Source of the DNA: DATMER01 sp963741305 | GTDB lineage: Bacteria > Acidobacteriota > Thermoanaerobaculia > Multivoradales > UBA5704 | Direction: 5' to 3' | NCBI GenBank assembly: GCA_963741305.1 | Contig: CAVUHL010000003.1 | Coordinates: 4,092,001 to 4,156,000, forward strand | DNA length: 64,000 bases | Part shown: positions 1-9,265 of the stretch, one piece after another | Numbering within the stretch: the first letter of the stretch is position 1 | How the letters are laid out: each line of letters opens with the position of its first letter | The notes under the pieces: model-generated | What the model was told of the DNA's origin: nothing | What the model saw: the letters and a program-made list of their open reading frames with translations, nothing else | The model's database searches: none | Program-made: the position numbers and the translations under genes

Positions 1-1
1 G

Positions 2-1780
2 TCGAGGTCCCTCGCCAAGGAGAAGCAGCTCGCTGTCCGCTGCGCTACGAACCTGGGCATTGTCCGGGGTTTTGCGCAGGACAGGGAGGGGCTGCGGGCC
101 ATCCTGGAGCAGGCCTTCCGGCTCTCCCCCCGCGACGCACGGGCCCACTTGATCCGCGGCGAGGCGCTCTTCAATGAGGAGAAGTGGCAGGCGTCCCGGA
201 CCGAGCTCTTCCAGGTTTTCGGGGACGCGCTGGACGTTGACGATCACGTGGAGCGCTGGATCTACCTGCTCAGCGTGCACCTGTCCCTGTCGGACGAGGC
301 CGACCTCTGGCGCGCCTTCGTCAGCGTCCAGACCTTCGCGGTGCCGCCGGAGAGCATGGTCCTGGCCAACCCGGGGGACAGCGCCCCCAATGCGGAGCGC
401 AAGCAGGAGTACGGAGTGCGCCTGGACAACTTCCATACCATGCTGCGGATCGTGGAGCGCAAAACGGGGATCTGGCCCGATCCGTTCATATCGCTCGCCC
501 GGCTCGTCGACTTTCTCCGCTGGCTGGAGCTGGCGGACGGGATGGGACCGGCTCCGTCGCTGGAGCCCGACGAGCAGTCTTGGGCTCGGGCCCAGCTCCA
601 GATCGACTGCGCGAGGCGGGTGCTGCTGAACGATCCCGCCTCGGCGCGAAAGGAGTTGGAGGCCGCGATCGCGACGCTCAGGAAGAAGCACTCGCGGCAG
701 ATCGACCGGCAAGGGCTCCGCAGTCTGCTGGCCAAGGCCTTCCTCCTGGAAGCGTGGAAGGTTGGCGAGGCCTCGCTGCTGATGAAAGCGGTCGAGCATG
801 CGGAAGCTTCCGTGGCGCAGGAGCCCGGGAGTGGTCCGCGGCGCTGGATCCTCGGCGACATCTATGCCGCCCTCGGAGACTTCGAGGAAGCCAGCAACGA
901 GAGGGAGACGGCCTTGAACCTGGGGTCGAGCTGCGAGATCCTCGCCGATCCCGCTGCCTTGAGCCGGATCGCACGGGACTACCTGCGCCTCGCCGGCGTG
1001 CCTGAGCAGCCCGCTCCCGACGCGCGTCTCCGCAGGGGGTTGAAGTTCTTCGAGCGCATCCTGCAGTTCGTGGAGAGCCGGAAGTCGAACAAGTCCGAGT
1101 CCCAGTTCGCGACGCATGCCGCGGCCCACTTTTGGGTGGGAAGGTTCCACTGCGAGCTGGGAGACCACGAGAAGGGGATCGACCACCTGCTCATCGCCCG
1201 CTCGATGACCTTCCGGCCGATCGAGATCGGGCTCCGGTTGGGCAACGTCTATTCTTCAAGGCGGTCCTATCGGCACGCGGAGGTGGCCTTCCTCGACTCA
1301 TTTCTGGCCACGAGGCCGAAGGGGCTGGCCTCGCGCAACGGCACTCCCCTGGCAGACGAGGTTCCTTCCGAGACCGAGGTTGAGCTCCTGCTGAGCTGGG
1401 CCATGCTCTACGCCGAGCGCAACATCCGGCTGAAGCTGGCCGAGCATCTGTGCAGCCGGGCCGACAAAGGCATCCGGATCACCCGGGGAACGCGGCGCCG
1501 CGAGCTGCGGGCGCTCTACCACGAGTGCCTCGGCTGGATCCGGTTCCAGGGGAGGGACATCGAGGGCAGCCTCAAGGAGCTGAAGGCGGCGGCCCACGCC
1601 ACCGGCAGCGCCCGCGTCTACACCCGCCTCGCGCAGGTCTATGAGGCCATAGGGAGTAGAGAGGCTCTCCGCAATGCCCGTGAAGCCCGGGAGCAGGCAA
1701 AGGCTGCTCACAACGTCGTGAACGCCCGGGTGCAGGGGGTGTTCGACCTCTGGGTGGAATCGCCCCAGTCCGCCGCTTGA
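2..1780 (+). CDS. TPR-repeat protein, 5' end outside window
   Basis: The frame is open from base 2, so the gene starts upstream of the window; the first start-like codon inside it (TTG at 149) is not the true start. About 592 residues are visible. Helical, alanine/leucine/arginine-rich repeats recur through the whole length with TPR spacing, for example near SRIARDYLRLAG and ARVYTRLAQVYEAIGS at the C-terminus. No catalytic domain is seen, so the visible part looks like a protein-interaction scaffold. The missing N-terminus could carry a kinase, cyclase or regulator domain, as many bacterial TPR proteins do. The next gene follows after 34 bases. Function unknown. Confidence 0.75.
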   Translation, partial: SRSLAKEKQLAVRCATNLGIVRGFAQDREGLRAILEQAFRLSPRDARAHLIRGEALFNEEKWQASRTELFQVFGDALDVDDHVERWIYLLSVHLSLSDEADLWRAFVSVQTFAVPPESMVLANPGDSAPNAERKQEYGVRLDNFHTMLRIVERKTGIWPDPFISLARLVDFLRWLELADGMGPAPSLEPDEQSWARAQLQIDCARRVLLNDPASARKELEAAIATLRKKHSRQIDRQGLRSLLAKAFLLEAWKVGEASLLMKAVEHAEASVAQEPGSGPRRWILGDIYAALGDFEEASNERETALNLGSSCEILADPAALSRIARDYLRLAGVPEQPAPDARLRRGLKFFERILQFVESRKSNKSESQFATHAAAHFWVGRFHCELGDHEKGIDHLLIARSMTFRPIEIGLRLGNVYSSRRSYRHAEVAFLDSFLATRPKGLASRNGTPLADEVPSETEVELLLSWAMLYAERNIRLKLAEHLCSRADKGIRITRGTRRRELRALYHECLGWIRFQGRDIEGSLKELKAAAHATGSARVYTRLAQVYEAIGSREALRNAREAREQAKAAHNVVNARVQGVFDLWVESPQSAA

Positions 1781-1814
1781 CTCCCCCCGGGCCCGCCCGG
1801 CGGGGTGGCAGGGT

Positions 1815-3440
1815 ATGTCAGAATGCTGCATGCGTAAGGCCTGTTCGGCCCTCTTGACGTTCGCCTTCCTCTCCCTTCCCACTCAAGCTGCCACCGCGGG
1901 ACCGCAGGCTCCAGGCACTGCCCTGGAGCAGCTCATCGCCGCGAATCAGGATTTCGATCTCCTGCGTCCCTCCGAGGCAAACGATCGGCTGCCGGTCCCC
2001 GCGTGGCTGCGCGTGCTCTGGCGCAAGAATCATCCCTCGAGCGGCTATCCCCTCGTCCTCAAGGAAATCCACGAGTGGATGGTGTCCCATCCCGACCTGG
2101 TGCCCGGGGAGAGGGAGCCCGACAGCCTCCCGCTTCATATCTTCCCGGGGATCGGCGTGAGCGTCCCCCTCCCGAACCTGCGCATTTCCGGCCGGGCTCC
2201 GAACCCGCGCAGCGAATCAGACATTCAGGTTTTCGAGCTCGACCCGCGGCGCATCATCGCGGCCTCCAACAACATCGAGGGCAGCGGCAGGCAGGCGCAA
2301 TACTGGTCCACGGACGGCGGCGCCACCTGGGGTCAAACCACGCTGGAGCTGATCGGCAATGACGTCATGAACAGCGATCCCACCGTCGGCTGGACCTCGG
2401 ATGGCACGGCCTGGTCGAGCACGATCGGAGTCGATGGAGGCTTCGACGGCCTGAGATTGCGCCTGTTCAAGTCCATGGATGGCGGCGCCACGTGGACGTT
2501 CGACAGCGTGATCTCAGGCAATCAGGACGAGGCCGACAAGCAGATGGTGGAGATCGACAACTGGCCGGGCTCGCCGTTCCGCGACTCGCTGTATGCCATC
2601 TGGCACAACGGCGCGCCGGTCTTCATGAATCATCGGCGCACGAATGGGAGTTGGGGTCCGCCGCGGCGGGTTAGCGGCCCGGAGACGACGGGCACGGGCA
2701 TCGGCGCGGATGTCGAAACCAATTCCGCGGGGCACGTCTTCGGCTTCTGGCCGGACGAAGGGAGCCGCCGGATCTTCATGGTGAAGTCGATCGATGGTGG
2801 AGAGTCGTGGTCGCAGCCATCGATCGTGGCCGCCACCCATGGTGCATTCGACATCGGCATCCCAGCGCAGGCCGGGCGGCGGGTGTTGATCTATGTGGTG
2901 GCCGGAGCCTGGAGGACTCCAGGCAAGGATCTCGTCTACGCCGCCTGGACCGACCTGACGGGCGGCAAGAATTGTAACTCTCCTGCGACCGAGCCATGGT
3001 TTGCTATCCAGTCCACGTGCAAGACGCGGATCTGGTTCACCCGCTCGATTGACGGCGGCGCCACCTGGAAACCCAAGCGGATGATCCACCATCCGGACGC
3101 GCGAATCGATCAATTCAATCCAGCCCTGGTGGTCGACCCAGCGACGGGCTATCTGGCCTTGATCTATTACCAGACCGGCGAGGGCTACCCGGGACGGAAG
3201 CGGACGCACCTCTGGTACCAGGCCTCCTACGACAACGGGATCACCTGGACCGCCCCCTTCCGCGTGACTACCGCGCGCACCGATGAGGCCACCTCCGAGG
3301 CGGACGAGGACAATCAGTACGGCGATTACAACGGGATCACGGGTTACGCGGGGACGTTCTTTCCGGCCTGGACCGACCGGCGGGGAAAAAAGAGAGAAGA
3401 GATCTGGACGGCGCCATTGATCGATCCCGGACCACCGTGA
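1815..3440 (+). CDS. Secreted Asp-box (BNR) repeat protein, sialidase-like fold
   Basis: The N-terminus has a short basic stretch and a hydrophobic run ending in TQAATAG, a likely Sec signal peptide, so the product should be exported. Five Asp-box motifs of the form S-x-D-x-G-x-[ST]-W lie near residues 165, 220, 325, 410 and 472 (STDGGATW, SMDGGATW, SIDGGESW, SIDGGATW, SYDNGITW). These mark blades of a beta-propeller as in sialidases and other BNR proteins. The sialidase arginine triad cannot be confirmed by eye, so enzymatic activity is not claimed. An in-frame ATG at 1830 directly before MRKAC is an equally plausible start. The gene ends just before a dispersed palindromic repeat. Confidence 0.8.
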   Translation: MSECCMRKACSALLTFAFLSLPTQAATAGPQAPGTALEQLIAANQDFDLLRPSEANDRLPVPAWLRVLWRKNHPSSGYPLVLKEIHEWMVSHPDLVPGEREPDSLPLHIFPGIGVSVPLPNLRISGRAPNPRSESDIQVFELDPRRIIAASNNIEGSGRQAQYWSTDGGATWGQTTLELIGNDVMNSDPTVGWTSDGTAWSSTIGVDGGFDGLRLRLFKSMDGGATWTFDSVISGNQDEADKQMVEIDNWPGSPFRDSLYAIWHNGAPVFMNHRRTNGSWGPPRRVSGPETTGTGIGADVETNSAGHVFGFWPDEGSRRIFMVKSIDGGESWSQPSIVAATHGAFDIGIPAQAGRRVLIYVVAGAWRTPGKDLVYAAWTDLTGGKNCNSPATEPWFAIQSTCKTRIWFTRSIDGGATWKPKRMIHHPDARIDQFNPALVVDPATGYLALIYYQTGEGYPGRKRTHLWYQASYDNGITWTAPFRVTTARTDEATSEADEDNQYGDYNGITGYAGTFFPAWTDRRGKKREEIWTAPLIDPGPP

Positions 3441-3444
3441 GGGA

Positions 3445-3532
3445 GGGCGCCATGAATGTCGCCCCTACAAGCAAGCTCCGACTTATCGTTTAAACAACGA
3501 CCTCGCTTGTAGGGGCGTGATTCATCACGCCC
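3445..3532. repeat. Dispersed palindromic repeat, GTAGGGGC family, copy 1
   Basis: Two inverted arms, GGGCGCCATGAATGTCGCCC followed by CTACAAGC, and GCTTGTAGGGGCGTGATTCA followed by TCACGCCC, flank a unique AT-richer centre. Near-identical arms occur at 11643-11712 and 25396-25464. It sits between convergent genes and stops 2 bases before the stop codon of the isocitrate dehydrogenase gene. It could act as a bidirectional terminator or be a mobile REP/MITE-like element. Confidence 0.8.
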
Positions 3533-3534
3533 GC

Positions 3535-4581
3535 TCAGGCAGGCAACTGCTGGCCGCTTCCGGCATCCGCCTCGAGCTCGCGGACGATGGCATCCGTAAA
3601 CTCGGTGGTGGAGGCCTGGCCGCCGAGGTCGCGGGTCTTGATGCCCTTGTCCACGATCACTTTGCGCAGGGCTCGGCGGACGCGCTCCGCCTCCTCGTCC
3701 TTGTGCAGGTGGTAGAGCATCATGATGCCGGAGCGGATCAGGGCGAGCGGATTGGCGAGGTCCTGGCCGGCGATGTCTGGGGCCGTGCCATGGACCGCCT
3801 CAAAAACCGAGGCATGCGTGCCGAAGTTCGCGCCGGGCACCACTCCGAGACCTCCCACCAGACCGGCGCAAAGGTCGGAGACGATGTCGCCGTAAAGGTT
3901 TTCCATGACCAGCACGTCCGCACGCTCGTGATACATGACGAGCTGCATGCACATGTTGTCGATGATCTTCTCTTCGGCCTGGATGTCGGGAAACTGCGGG
4001 GCCACCTTGCGGAAGCAGTCGAGGAAGAGGCCGTCGGAAAGCTTCATGATGTTGGCCTTGTGCACGGCCGTGACCTTCTTGCGGCCATGTCGGCGGGCGT
4101 ACTCGAAGGCGAACAGTGCGATGCGGGTGGAGGCCTTCTCGGTGATGATCTTGAGGCTCTCCACGACGCCCGGCACGACCTCGTGCTCCAGGCCGGAGTA
4201 GAGGCCCTCGGTGTTCTCGCGGACGACCACGATGTCCACGCCCTCGAAGCGGCTGGGGATGCTCGGCAGCGAACGGGCCGGCCGCAGGTTGGCGTAGAGC
4301 TCGAGCTCCTGGCGGAGCCGCACGTTGATCGATTTAAAGCCGCCGCCGATCTTGGTCTCGACCGGTCCCTTGAGCGCCACGCGGTTGCGCCGGATCGACT
4401 CGACGACGTGCGGGGGCAGCGGGTCCTTGAACTCGTCGATGGCCTTGGCGCCCGCGACGTGGGGCTCCCACTCCAGATTCGCGCCGGACGCGTCGAGCAC
4501 CCGCGTGGCCGCCGCGGCCACTTCGGGTCCGATGCCGTCACCGGCGATGAGGGTCACTTTCTGCTTGGTTGTTGGTTCCAC
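3535..4581 (-). CDS. Isocitrate dehydrogenase-like enzyme (NAD-type, IDH/IMDH family)
   Basis: 348 residues, the size of single-domain NAD-dependent isocitrate or homoisocitrate dehydrogenases. It begins with the family motif LIAGDGIGPEV. It carries the substrate-loop region VVRENTEGLYSGLEHEV, the YARRHGRKKVTAVHKANIMK segment typical of the IDH3-like branch, and the metal-binding region MENLYGDIVSDLCAGLVGG. The likely role is oxidative decarboxylation of isocitrate to 2-oxoglutarate in the TCA cycle. The ENTEG loop favours isocitrate over isopropylmalate, but homoisocitrate cannot be excluded. Start is GTG at 4581 with a GGGAGGA ribosome site 7 bases upstream. It is transcribed divergently from the next gene. 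Confidence 0.85.
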   Translation of the reverse strand: MEPTTKQKVTLIAGDGIGPEVAAAATRVLDASGANLEWEPHVAGAKAIDEFKDPLPPHVVESIRRNRVALKGPVETKIGGGFKSINVRLRQELELYANLRPARSLPSIPSRFEGVDIVVVRENTEGLYSGLEHEVVPGVVESLKIITEKASTRIALFAFEYARRHGRKKVTAVHKANIMKLSDGLFLDCFRKVAPQFPDIQAEEKIIDNMCMQLVMYHERADVLVMENLYGDIVSDLCAGLVGGLGVVPGANFGTHASVFEAVHGTAPDIAGQDLANPLALIRSGIMMLYHLHKDEEAERVRRALRKVIVDKGIKTRDLGGQASTTEFTDAIVRELEADAGSGQQLPA

Positions 4582-4671
4582 TTCCAGATCCTCCCAGGAT
4601 CGGGGAGCGTATCAGATAGAATCCGCTCCCGCCGGGCGTCCGCCCGGCTACCCCTTGCCGACGAGGAATTG

Positions 4672-4725
4672 CTCCCTCTCCCACGGCACGGGGGAGAGGG
4701 CTGGGGAGAGGGGGGATGGGATCAA
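4672..4725. repeat. Dispersed repeat, CTCTCCC...ATGGGATCAA family, copy 1
   Basis: Starts CTCCCTCTCCC, contains CGGCACGGGGGAGAGGG and ends GGGGAGAGGGGGGATGGGAT. A second copy with the same order and the same ATGGGATCAA end lies at 13117-13166. The arms are complementary (CCCTCTCCC / GGGAGAGGG), so it can form a hairpin. The ATG inside the repeat end is in frame with the following gene here but is probably not its natural start. Confidence 0.75.
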
Positions 4726-4727
4726 CC

Positions 4728-5852
4728 ATGACAGGTTCCAAGCACCACTTATCGGGCAAGAAGATCGACCCCAAGCCGCTCACCGGCAAGGAGAGCCTGG
4801 AGGAGGTGATCACCCATTCGTTCACCGCCTACAACGCGGGCCGCCTTCGGGAGGCCTGCGAGCTGCTCGTCCAGAAGATGCTCGCGCCGGATTCGACGGT
4901 CGCGATGAGCCTTTCCGGCGCGCTCACGCCGGCCGGTTACGGCAAGTCGTGCCTGGTGCCGCTGATCGAGGCGGGATGCATCGACTGGATGATCTCGACC
5001 GGGGCGAACCTCTACCATGACACCCACCACGCCATCGGCCTCGCCCTCCACTCTGGCAGCCCGGCCTGGAACGACGTCGAGCTGCGCGAGGAGGGGGTGG
5101 TGCGGATCTACGACATCGTCTTCGATTATTCCGTGCTCCTGGAGACGGACAAGTTCTATCGCATGGTGATGCGGCTGCCGGAGTTCCAGAAGCCGATGTC
5201 CACGGCCGAGTTCCACTACAAGGTGGGACGCTGGGTGGCGGCGGTCGAGGACAAGCTCGGCCTGACCGGTACGTCGCTGATCGCCGCGGCCTATCGCCAC
5301 GCGGTGCCGATCTTCACCTCGTCGCCGGGCGACAGCTCGATCGGCATGAACGTGGCCGAGCTTTCGCTGGAGGGGTCGAAGCTCATGTTCGACGTGAACG
5401 AGGACGTTAACTCTTCGGCTTCGATCGTCTGGCAGGCGAAAGAGGGCGGCGGCAAGAGCGCGGTCTGGATCATGGGCGGCGGCAGCCCGAAGAACTTCCT
5501 GCTGCAGACCGAGCCACAGATCCAGGAGGTGCTCGGGCTTTCCGAGGCCGGCCACGATTACTTCCTGCAGGTTACGGATGCCCGTCCCGACGTGGGCGGG
5601 CTCTCCGGAGCCACCCCGGGCGAGGCAGTCTCCTGGGGCAAGGTAGACCCGGACAAGCTCCCCGACGCGGTGGTGGTCTATACGGACTCGACCATCGCGC
5701 TGCCCCTCCTCACCCACTACGCCCTGGCCAAGGGAGCGCGCCGCACCCCGAAGCGGCTCTACGAGCGCCTGCCCGAGTTCATGGAGCTGCTCAAGCAGCA
5801 CTTCGCAGAGATGAAAGAGGAGCGGATTGCAGAGGGGACGTTCGAGCTGTAG
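4728..5852 (+). CDS. Deoxyhypusine synthase-like protein
   Basis: About 374 residues matching the deoxyhypusine synthase / homospermidine synthase family along its length. The motif EAVSWGKV contains the lysine (about residue 305) that forms the enzyme-imine with the aminobutyl group of spermidine in characterised enzymes. NAD-binding glycine-rich segments (TGANLYHD; GGGSPKNF) are present. Bacteria lack canonical eIF5A, so the acceptor is more likely putrescine or another amine (homospermidine-type polyamine synthesis) than a protein; that is inference. An in-frame ATG at 4716 lies inside the upstream dispersed repeat, so 4728 was preferred. The stop is 4 bases from the convergent TPR gene. 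Confidence 0.85.
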   Translation: MTGSKHHLSGKKIDPKPLTGKESLEEVITHSFTAYNAGRLREACELLVQKMLAPDSTVAMSLSGALTPAGYGKSCLVPLIEAGCIDWMISTGANLYHDTHHAIGLALHSGSPAWNDVELREEGVVRIYDIVFDYSVLLETDKFYRMVMRLPEFQKPMSTAEFHYKVGRWVAAVEDKLGLTGTSLIAAAYRHAVPIFTSSPGDSSIGMNVAELSLEGSKLMFDVNEDVNSSASIVWQAKEGGGKSAVWIMGGGSPKNFLLQTEPQIQEVLGLSEAGHDYFLQVTDARPDVGGLSGATPGEAVSWGKVDPDKLPDAVVVYTDSTIALPLLTHYALAKGARRTPKRLYERLPEFMELLKQHFAEMKEERIAEGTFEL

Positions 5853-5856
5853 CTGA

Positions 5857-8532
5857 CTACCCCCGCAGCTCTTCGAGCTTCGCCACCACGTCGCGGTAGG
5901 TCGTGTTGATCCCGTAGAGCTCGACGAAGGTGCCGTAGGCGGACATGCCGTCGCCCATGGCCACGTAGGCGTTGCCCAGGTCGTACATCAGGCCGAGACG
6001 GTCTTCGTGGGCCAGGTTCGAAGCTTCCAGGCCGCGGCGGTACCACTTGATCGACAGCTCGGGCAGCCCCTTGTCGAGGAAGCAGAGGCCCAGCATCGAG
6101 CAGCAGATGACCAGGTGGCGGGCATCCTTGGCGGCGAGTTGGAACTCGCCGATGGCCTCGTCCAGCAGGCCCATCTCGCGGTAGGCGATGCCCAGGTTGT
6201 AGTGGGTGTCGTAGTCCGTGGGCGAGAGGTGCTCGGCGACACCCTTCTTGAAGCCTTCCACGATCTCTTCCAGCGATTGTTCCTGCTGAACGAGGCCGTC
6301 CTGGAAGACCTCTTCCTTCGAGAGCTCCTCCACCAGCTCGCCCGCGAGGTCGAAGAAGTCGTCCTCGTCGTCGAACAGGCCGCCGCCGGCTGGGACGCCG
6401 GAAGAAGATACCGCCTCCCTCTTGCCCGCTTCGGCCTCGTCGAGCCAGCCGACGCCGCTGTCTTCCAGGCCTCCGGTGAACTGGATCGACTGAGGCGGCG
6501 GAGCCGCCGGCTCGGGGAAGGACACCAACGGAGACGGGATGGCCGCCGGAGTGCCAGTGAGCTCCTCTTCCTCGATCATGGAGCCGAGCGAGGTGAGATC
6601 GAAGAAACCGATCGGCGGAGGAGCCGGAGCTGGGGGCGGCGATATCGCCATGGGGGCCATGGGGGCCACTGGGGCTGCCGGAGCAGGAGCCGGAGCGGGC
6701 TTCGGCGGCGCAGCAGGTTTGCGCACTTCCTTGCCACCAAGGATGCCGCGCAGCAGCTCGGCCGTCTCGCGCCTGTTGGCGGCGGTACGCGGCGCGGCAG
6801 GCGGAGGGCTCGGTGCGGGCGGCGGCGGGAGCTCAGGTTCCAGGTCCGGACCCAGCTCCAGCTCCGGCAGCTCCAGGTCCAGCTCCGGTTCCGGGATTAC
6901 CACTGCCTGCGGCGTGGACATGTGCGGTCCGGCAACCACCTCGTCGCCGTTCAGGAGATAGCCTTCCTCGGCGAGCTGGGAGCGCACCGAGGCCCAGGGC
7001 TCTCCCTTGCGCGTCCGGGCCGCGATGCCGGACATGCGCTGCGCCAGCTCGAAGACTTTCTCGTGCCGGTGCCGGTCGAGGTGGAGCCGGATCATCAGCG
7101 CGTAGGCGTTGAGGTTGTCGGGCTTCAGGCGCAGGGCCTCGTCGAGGCGCTCCAGGGCCTTGTCTTCGAGGCCGTACTTGGCGAGCACTTCGGCCTCGGT
7201 GATCAGCTCGTCGCGTTCGGGCGCCGCGGTCTCTTCCACTTCCCAGTCGGAGAGGACCGGAAGCTCCTTCGTGTCTGGCCCGACGGGCTCGGCCTCCAGC
7301 TCGACCTCTACCTCGGTCTCCACCTCCAGCTCCGCATCCAGGACGAAGGCCCCTTCTTCCGCCTCCGTGGCCTCCGTAGCCTCCGTGGCGATACCCTCCA
7401 GCTCGAAGGTGAGCTCCTCGACCTCGAGGGTGATCTCCTCCACGGCCTCCACGGGCTGCCGCGCCCAGCCGGGGCGGTGCCCGGCTCCGAGATCGGCAGG
7501 CGGCCGCACCTGGCTCGGAGGCGCCGGCTCCTCTTCCTCACCCGAGAGATCGACGGCGAGCTCCTCCAGATCGAGGTCGAACTCAAGCGCGTCCTTTTCC
7601 TCGAGAGCGGGAGTCTCGACACCAGCGACCGCGGCCTCGGCCGCCTTCATGGCCGCCATCAGGTCGTCTTCGACGTCGAGCTCCACCTCGTAGGACAGCT
7701 CATCGGCCTCCGGAGATGCGGATGGAGGCGCGGCAGGAGCCGCAGCCTGCGCGGGCATCTCCGGCTGGTGCTCGGGCTCCAGCTCCGCGGAGACCTGCCT
7801 GGGCCGCCGCAGCTCCTCGGCGATCTCCTGGGCCTCGGGATTCCTCTCGATCGATATGGTCAGGAAGTGGGCTGCGGCCGCGTCTGCTCCGGCATCGCGC
7901 AGGGCCTGGACCGCGCTGCGGATGAAACGCAGGTTCTTCGAGTCGATCGTGAGGGCGCGCTCGTAGACCTGGGCCGCCTCCTGCGTGCGGCCATGCTTGA
8001 TCATCAGCTCGGCGATGATCCGGTACTCGTTGACCGCCTTTTCGTACAGCTTCTGGTTCTGATAGATCTCGGCGAGCTTGACGTGATACGACGGGTTCTC
8101 GGGCTCCAGGTCCGCCATCTTGTTGTAGATGGCGATCGCCGAGGCCGCGTTGTCGTGCTTCGTGTAGTAGTCCGCCAGCACCTGGTACTGAGTACGCGCT
8201 TCGGTAACCAGGTTCTGCTTGTGATACAGGTCGGCGAGCCGCTCGTAGACCTCCAGCCGCGTGGGATCGAGCTTGATGATCTTCTTGTAGATCGCGATCG
8301 CTTTGACGAAGAACCCCTGGTCCGCGTACTGCTGGCCGATCTGGTTGAAGAACTCGACGGCCTCGTCGATGTGCTGGATACGGGCGTAGAGGTCGCCGAT
8401 CCGGTTCAACGTGTTGATGTCGTTCGGGTTCTCGGCCAGGAGCTTGCGGTACTCGCGGATCGCAGGCTCGATCTTGCCCCGCGCGACGTACTTCTCCGCT
8501 GTCTGGACGACCAGCTCGCGCTGCAGCGCCAT
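5857..8532 (-). CDS. Large TPR protein with acidic, proline/alanine-rich middle
   Basis: 891 residues. Residues 1 to about 240 form consecutive TPRs (for example EPAIREYRKLLAENPNDINT and KAIAIYKKIIKLDPTRLEVY). The middle, about 250-700, is very acidic with long Glu/Val/Leu-rich runs and Pro/Ala-rich linkers and one TPR pair near 450-500. The C-terminus returns to TPRs (YDTHYNLGIAYREMGLLDEA). There is no signal peptide or enzyme motif, so it looks like a cytoplasmic scaffold. It follows rnhB with a TGATG start/stop overlap, so it is translationally coupled to the ribosomal-protein/RNase HII operon. Specific partner unknown. Confidence 0.85.
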   Translation of the reverse strand: MALQRELVVQTAEKYVARGKIEPAIREYRKLLAENPNDINTLNRIGDLYARIQHIDEAVEFFNQIGQQYADQGFFVKAIAIYKKIIKLDPTRLEVYERLADLYHKQNLVTEARTQYQVLADYYTKHDNAASAIAIYNKMADLEPENPSYHVKLAEIYQNQKLYEKAVNEYRIIAELMIKHGRTQEAAQVYERALTIDSKNLRFIRSAVQALRDAGADAAAAHFLTISIERNPEAQEIAEELRRPRQVSAELEPEHQPEMPAQAAAPAAPPSASPEADELSYEVELDVEDDLMAAMKAAEAAVAGVETPALEEKDALEFDLDLEELAVDLSGEEEEPAPPSQVRPPADLGAGHRPGWARQPVEAVEEITLEVEELTFELEGIATEATEATEAEEGAFVLDAELEVETEVEVELEAEPVGPDTKELPVLSDWEVEETAAPERDELITEAEVLAKYGLEDKALERLDEALRLKPDNLNAYALMIRLHLDRHRHEKVFELAQRMSGIAARTRKGEPWASVRSQLAEEGYLLNGDEVVAGPHMSTPQAVVIPEPELDLELPELELGPDLEPELPPPPAPSPPPAAPRTAANRRETAELLRGILGGKEVRKPAAPPKPAPAPAPAAPVAPMAPMAISPPPAPAPPPIGFFDLTSLGSMIEEEELTGTPAAIPSPLVSFPEPAAPPPQSIQFTGGLEDSGVGWLDEAEAGKREAVSSSGVPAGGGLFDDEDDFFDLAGELVEELSKEEVFQDGLVQQEQSLEEIVEGFKKGVAEHLSPTDYDTHYNLGIAYREMGLLDEAIGEFQLAAKDARHLVICCSMLGLCFLDKGLPELSIKWYRRGLEASNLAHEDRLGLMYDLGNAYVAMGDGMSAYGTFVELYGINTTYRDVVAKLEELRG

Positions 8533-9209
8533 CAGCCTCTAACCTCTACTCGGGGAAGGACGGGCTTGTAGGTCAGGCGGTGGACGGGGCAGGGGCCGTA
8601 GGCCTCCAGGGCCTGGAGGTGCTCGGGCACGCCATAGCCCTTGTGCACTCCGAAGCCATAGGCCGGGTATTCGCGGCCGAGCTCGGTCATCATGCGGTCG
8701 CGCTCGACCTTGGCAAGGATGGAGGCGCAGGCCACACCGTAGCTGACGGAGTCGCCGCGGATCAGGGGAAGGCAGGGGAACTGGAAGCCGGAGAGCGTAA
8801 CGGCGTCCACGATCACGCAGTCGGGCTCGGGCTCGAGGCCGGAGACCGCCTGGCACATGGCGCGGCGGGTGGCTTCCAGAATGTTGATGCGGTCGATCAC
8901 GTCGGCGGCCACGGCTACCACGGCGAAGGCCACGGCGGTGGCCCGGATGGCCGCGGCGACGCGCTCCCGCTCGGGAGCCGTGAGGCACTTGCTGTCATCC
9001 ACGCCGGGCACGGAGCAGTGGGGATCGACGATGACCGCAGCGGCGACCACGGGCCCGGCCAGCGAGCCGCGGCCAACTTCGTCAACCCCTGCGACGCGGC
9101 AGTAGCCGCAACCGGCAAGCCAATCCTCCAGCCCGCGCATCAGGCGCAGGCGGTAGGCTTCGGCAAAGAGGTCGAGCATGCCCGCGACGGCCGGGGTCGC
9201 CCTGGTCAC
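8532..9209 (-). CDS. rnhB: Ribonuclease HII
   Basis: Removes ribonucleotides and RNA primers from RNA-DNA hybrids. The metal-binding motif VAGVDEVGRGSLAGP gives the first Asp-Glu pair. VIVDAV and the GDSVSYGVACASILAKVERD segment carry the remaining acidic and conserved residues of type 2 RNase H. GTG at 9209 was chosen because AGGAG sits 7 bases before it; an upstream TTG at 9224 is also in frame. Gene order after rplS is the usual one in many bacteria. The 3' end overlaps the TPR gene start by one base. Confidence 0.95.
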   Translation of the reverse strand: MTRATPAVAGMLDLFAEAYRLRLMRGLEDWLAGCGYCRVAGVDEVGRGSLAGPVVAAAVIVDPHCSVPGVDDSKCLTAPERERVAAAIRATAVAFAVVAVAADVIDRINILEATRRAMCQAVSGLEPEPDCVIVDAVTLSGFQFPCLPLIRGDSVSYGVACASILAKVERDRMMTELGREYPAYGFGVHKGYGVPEHLQALEAYGPCPVHRLTYKPVLPRVEVRG

Positions 9210-9265
9210 CGTGCTCCTTTCCAAACGGCCGGAGCGTATCTCATCGAGCGCCCCGGAGCTGCCCG

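Noticed and set aside
6007..8571. Long plus-strand open frame opposite the TPR gene
   Set aside because: It is an antisense shadow of a high-GC gene; the translation is Arg/Leu/Gly-rich with no family match, while the minus strand encodes clear TPRs.
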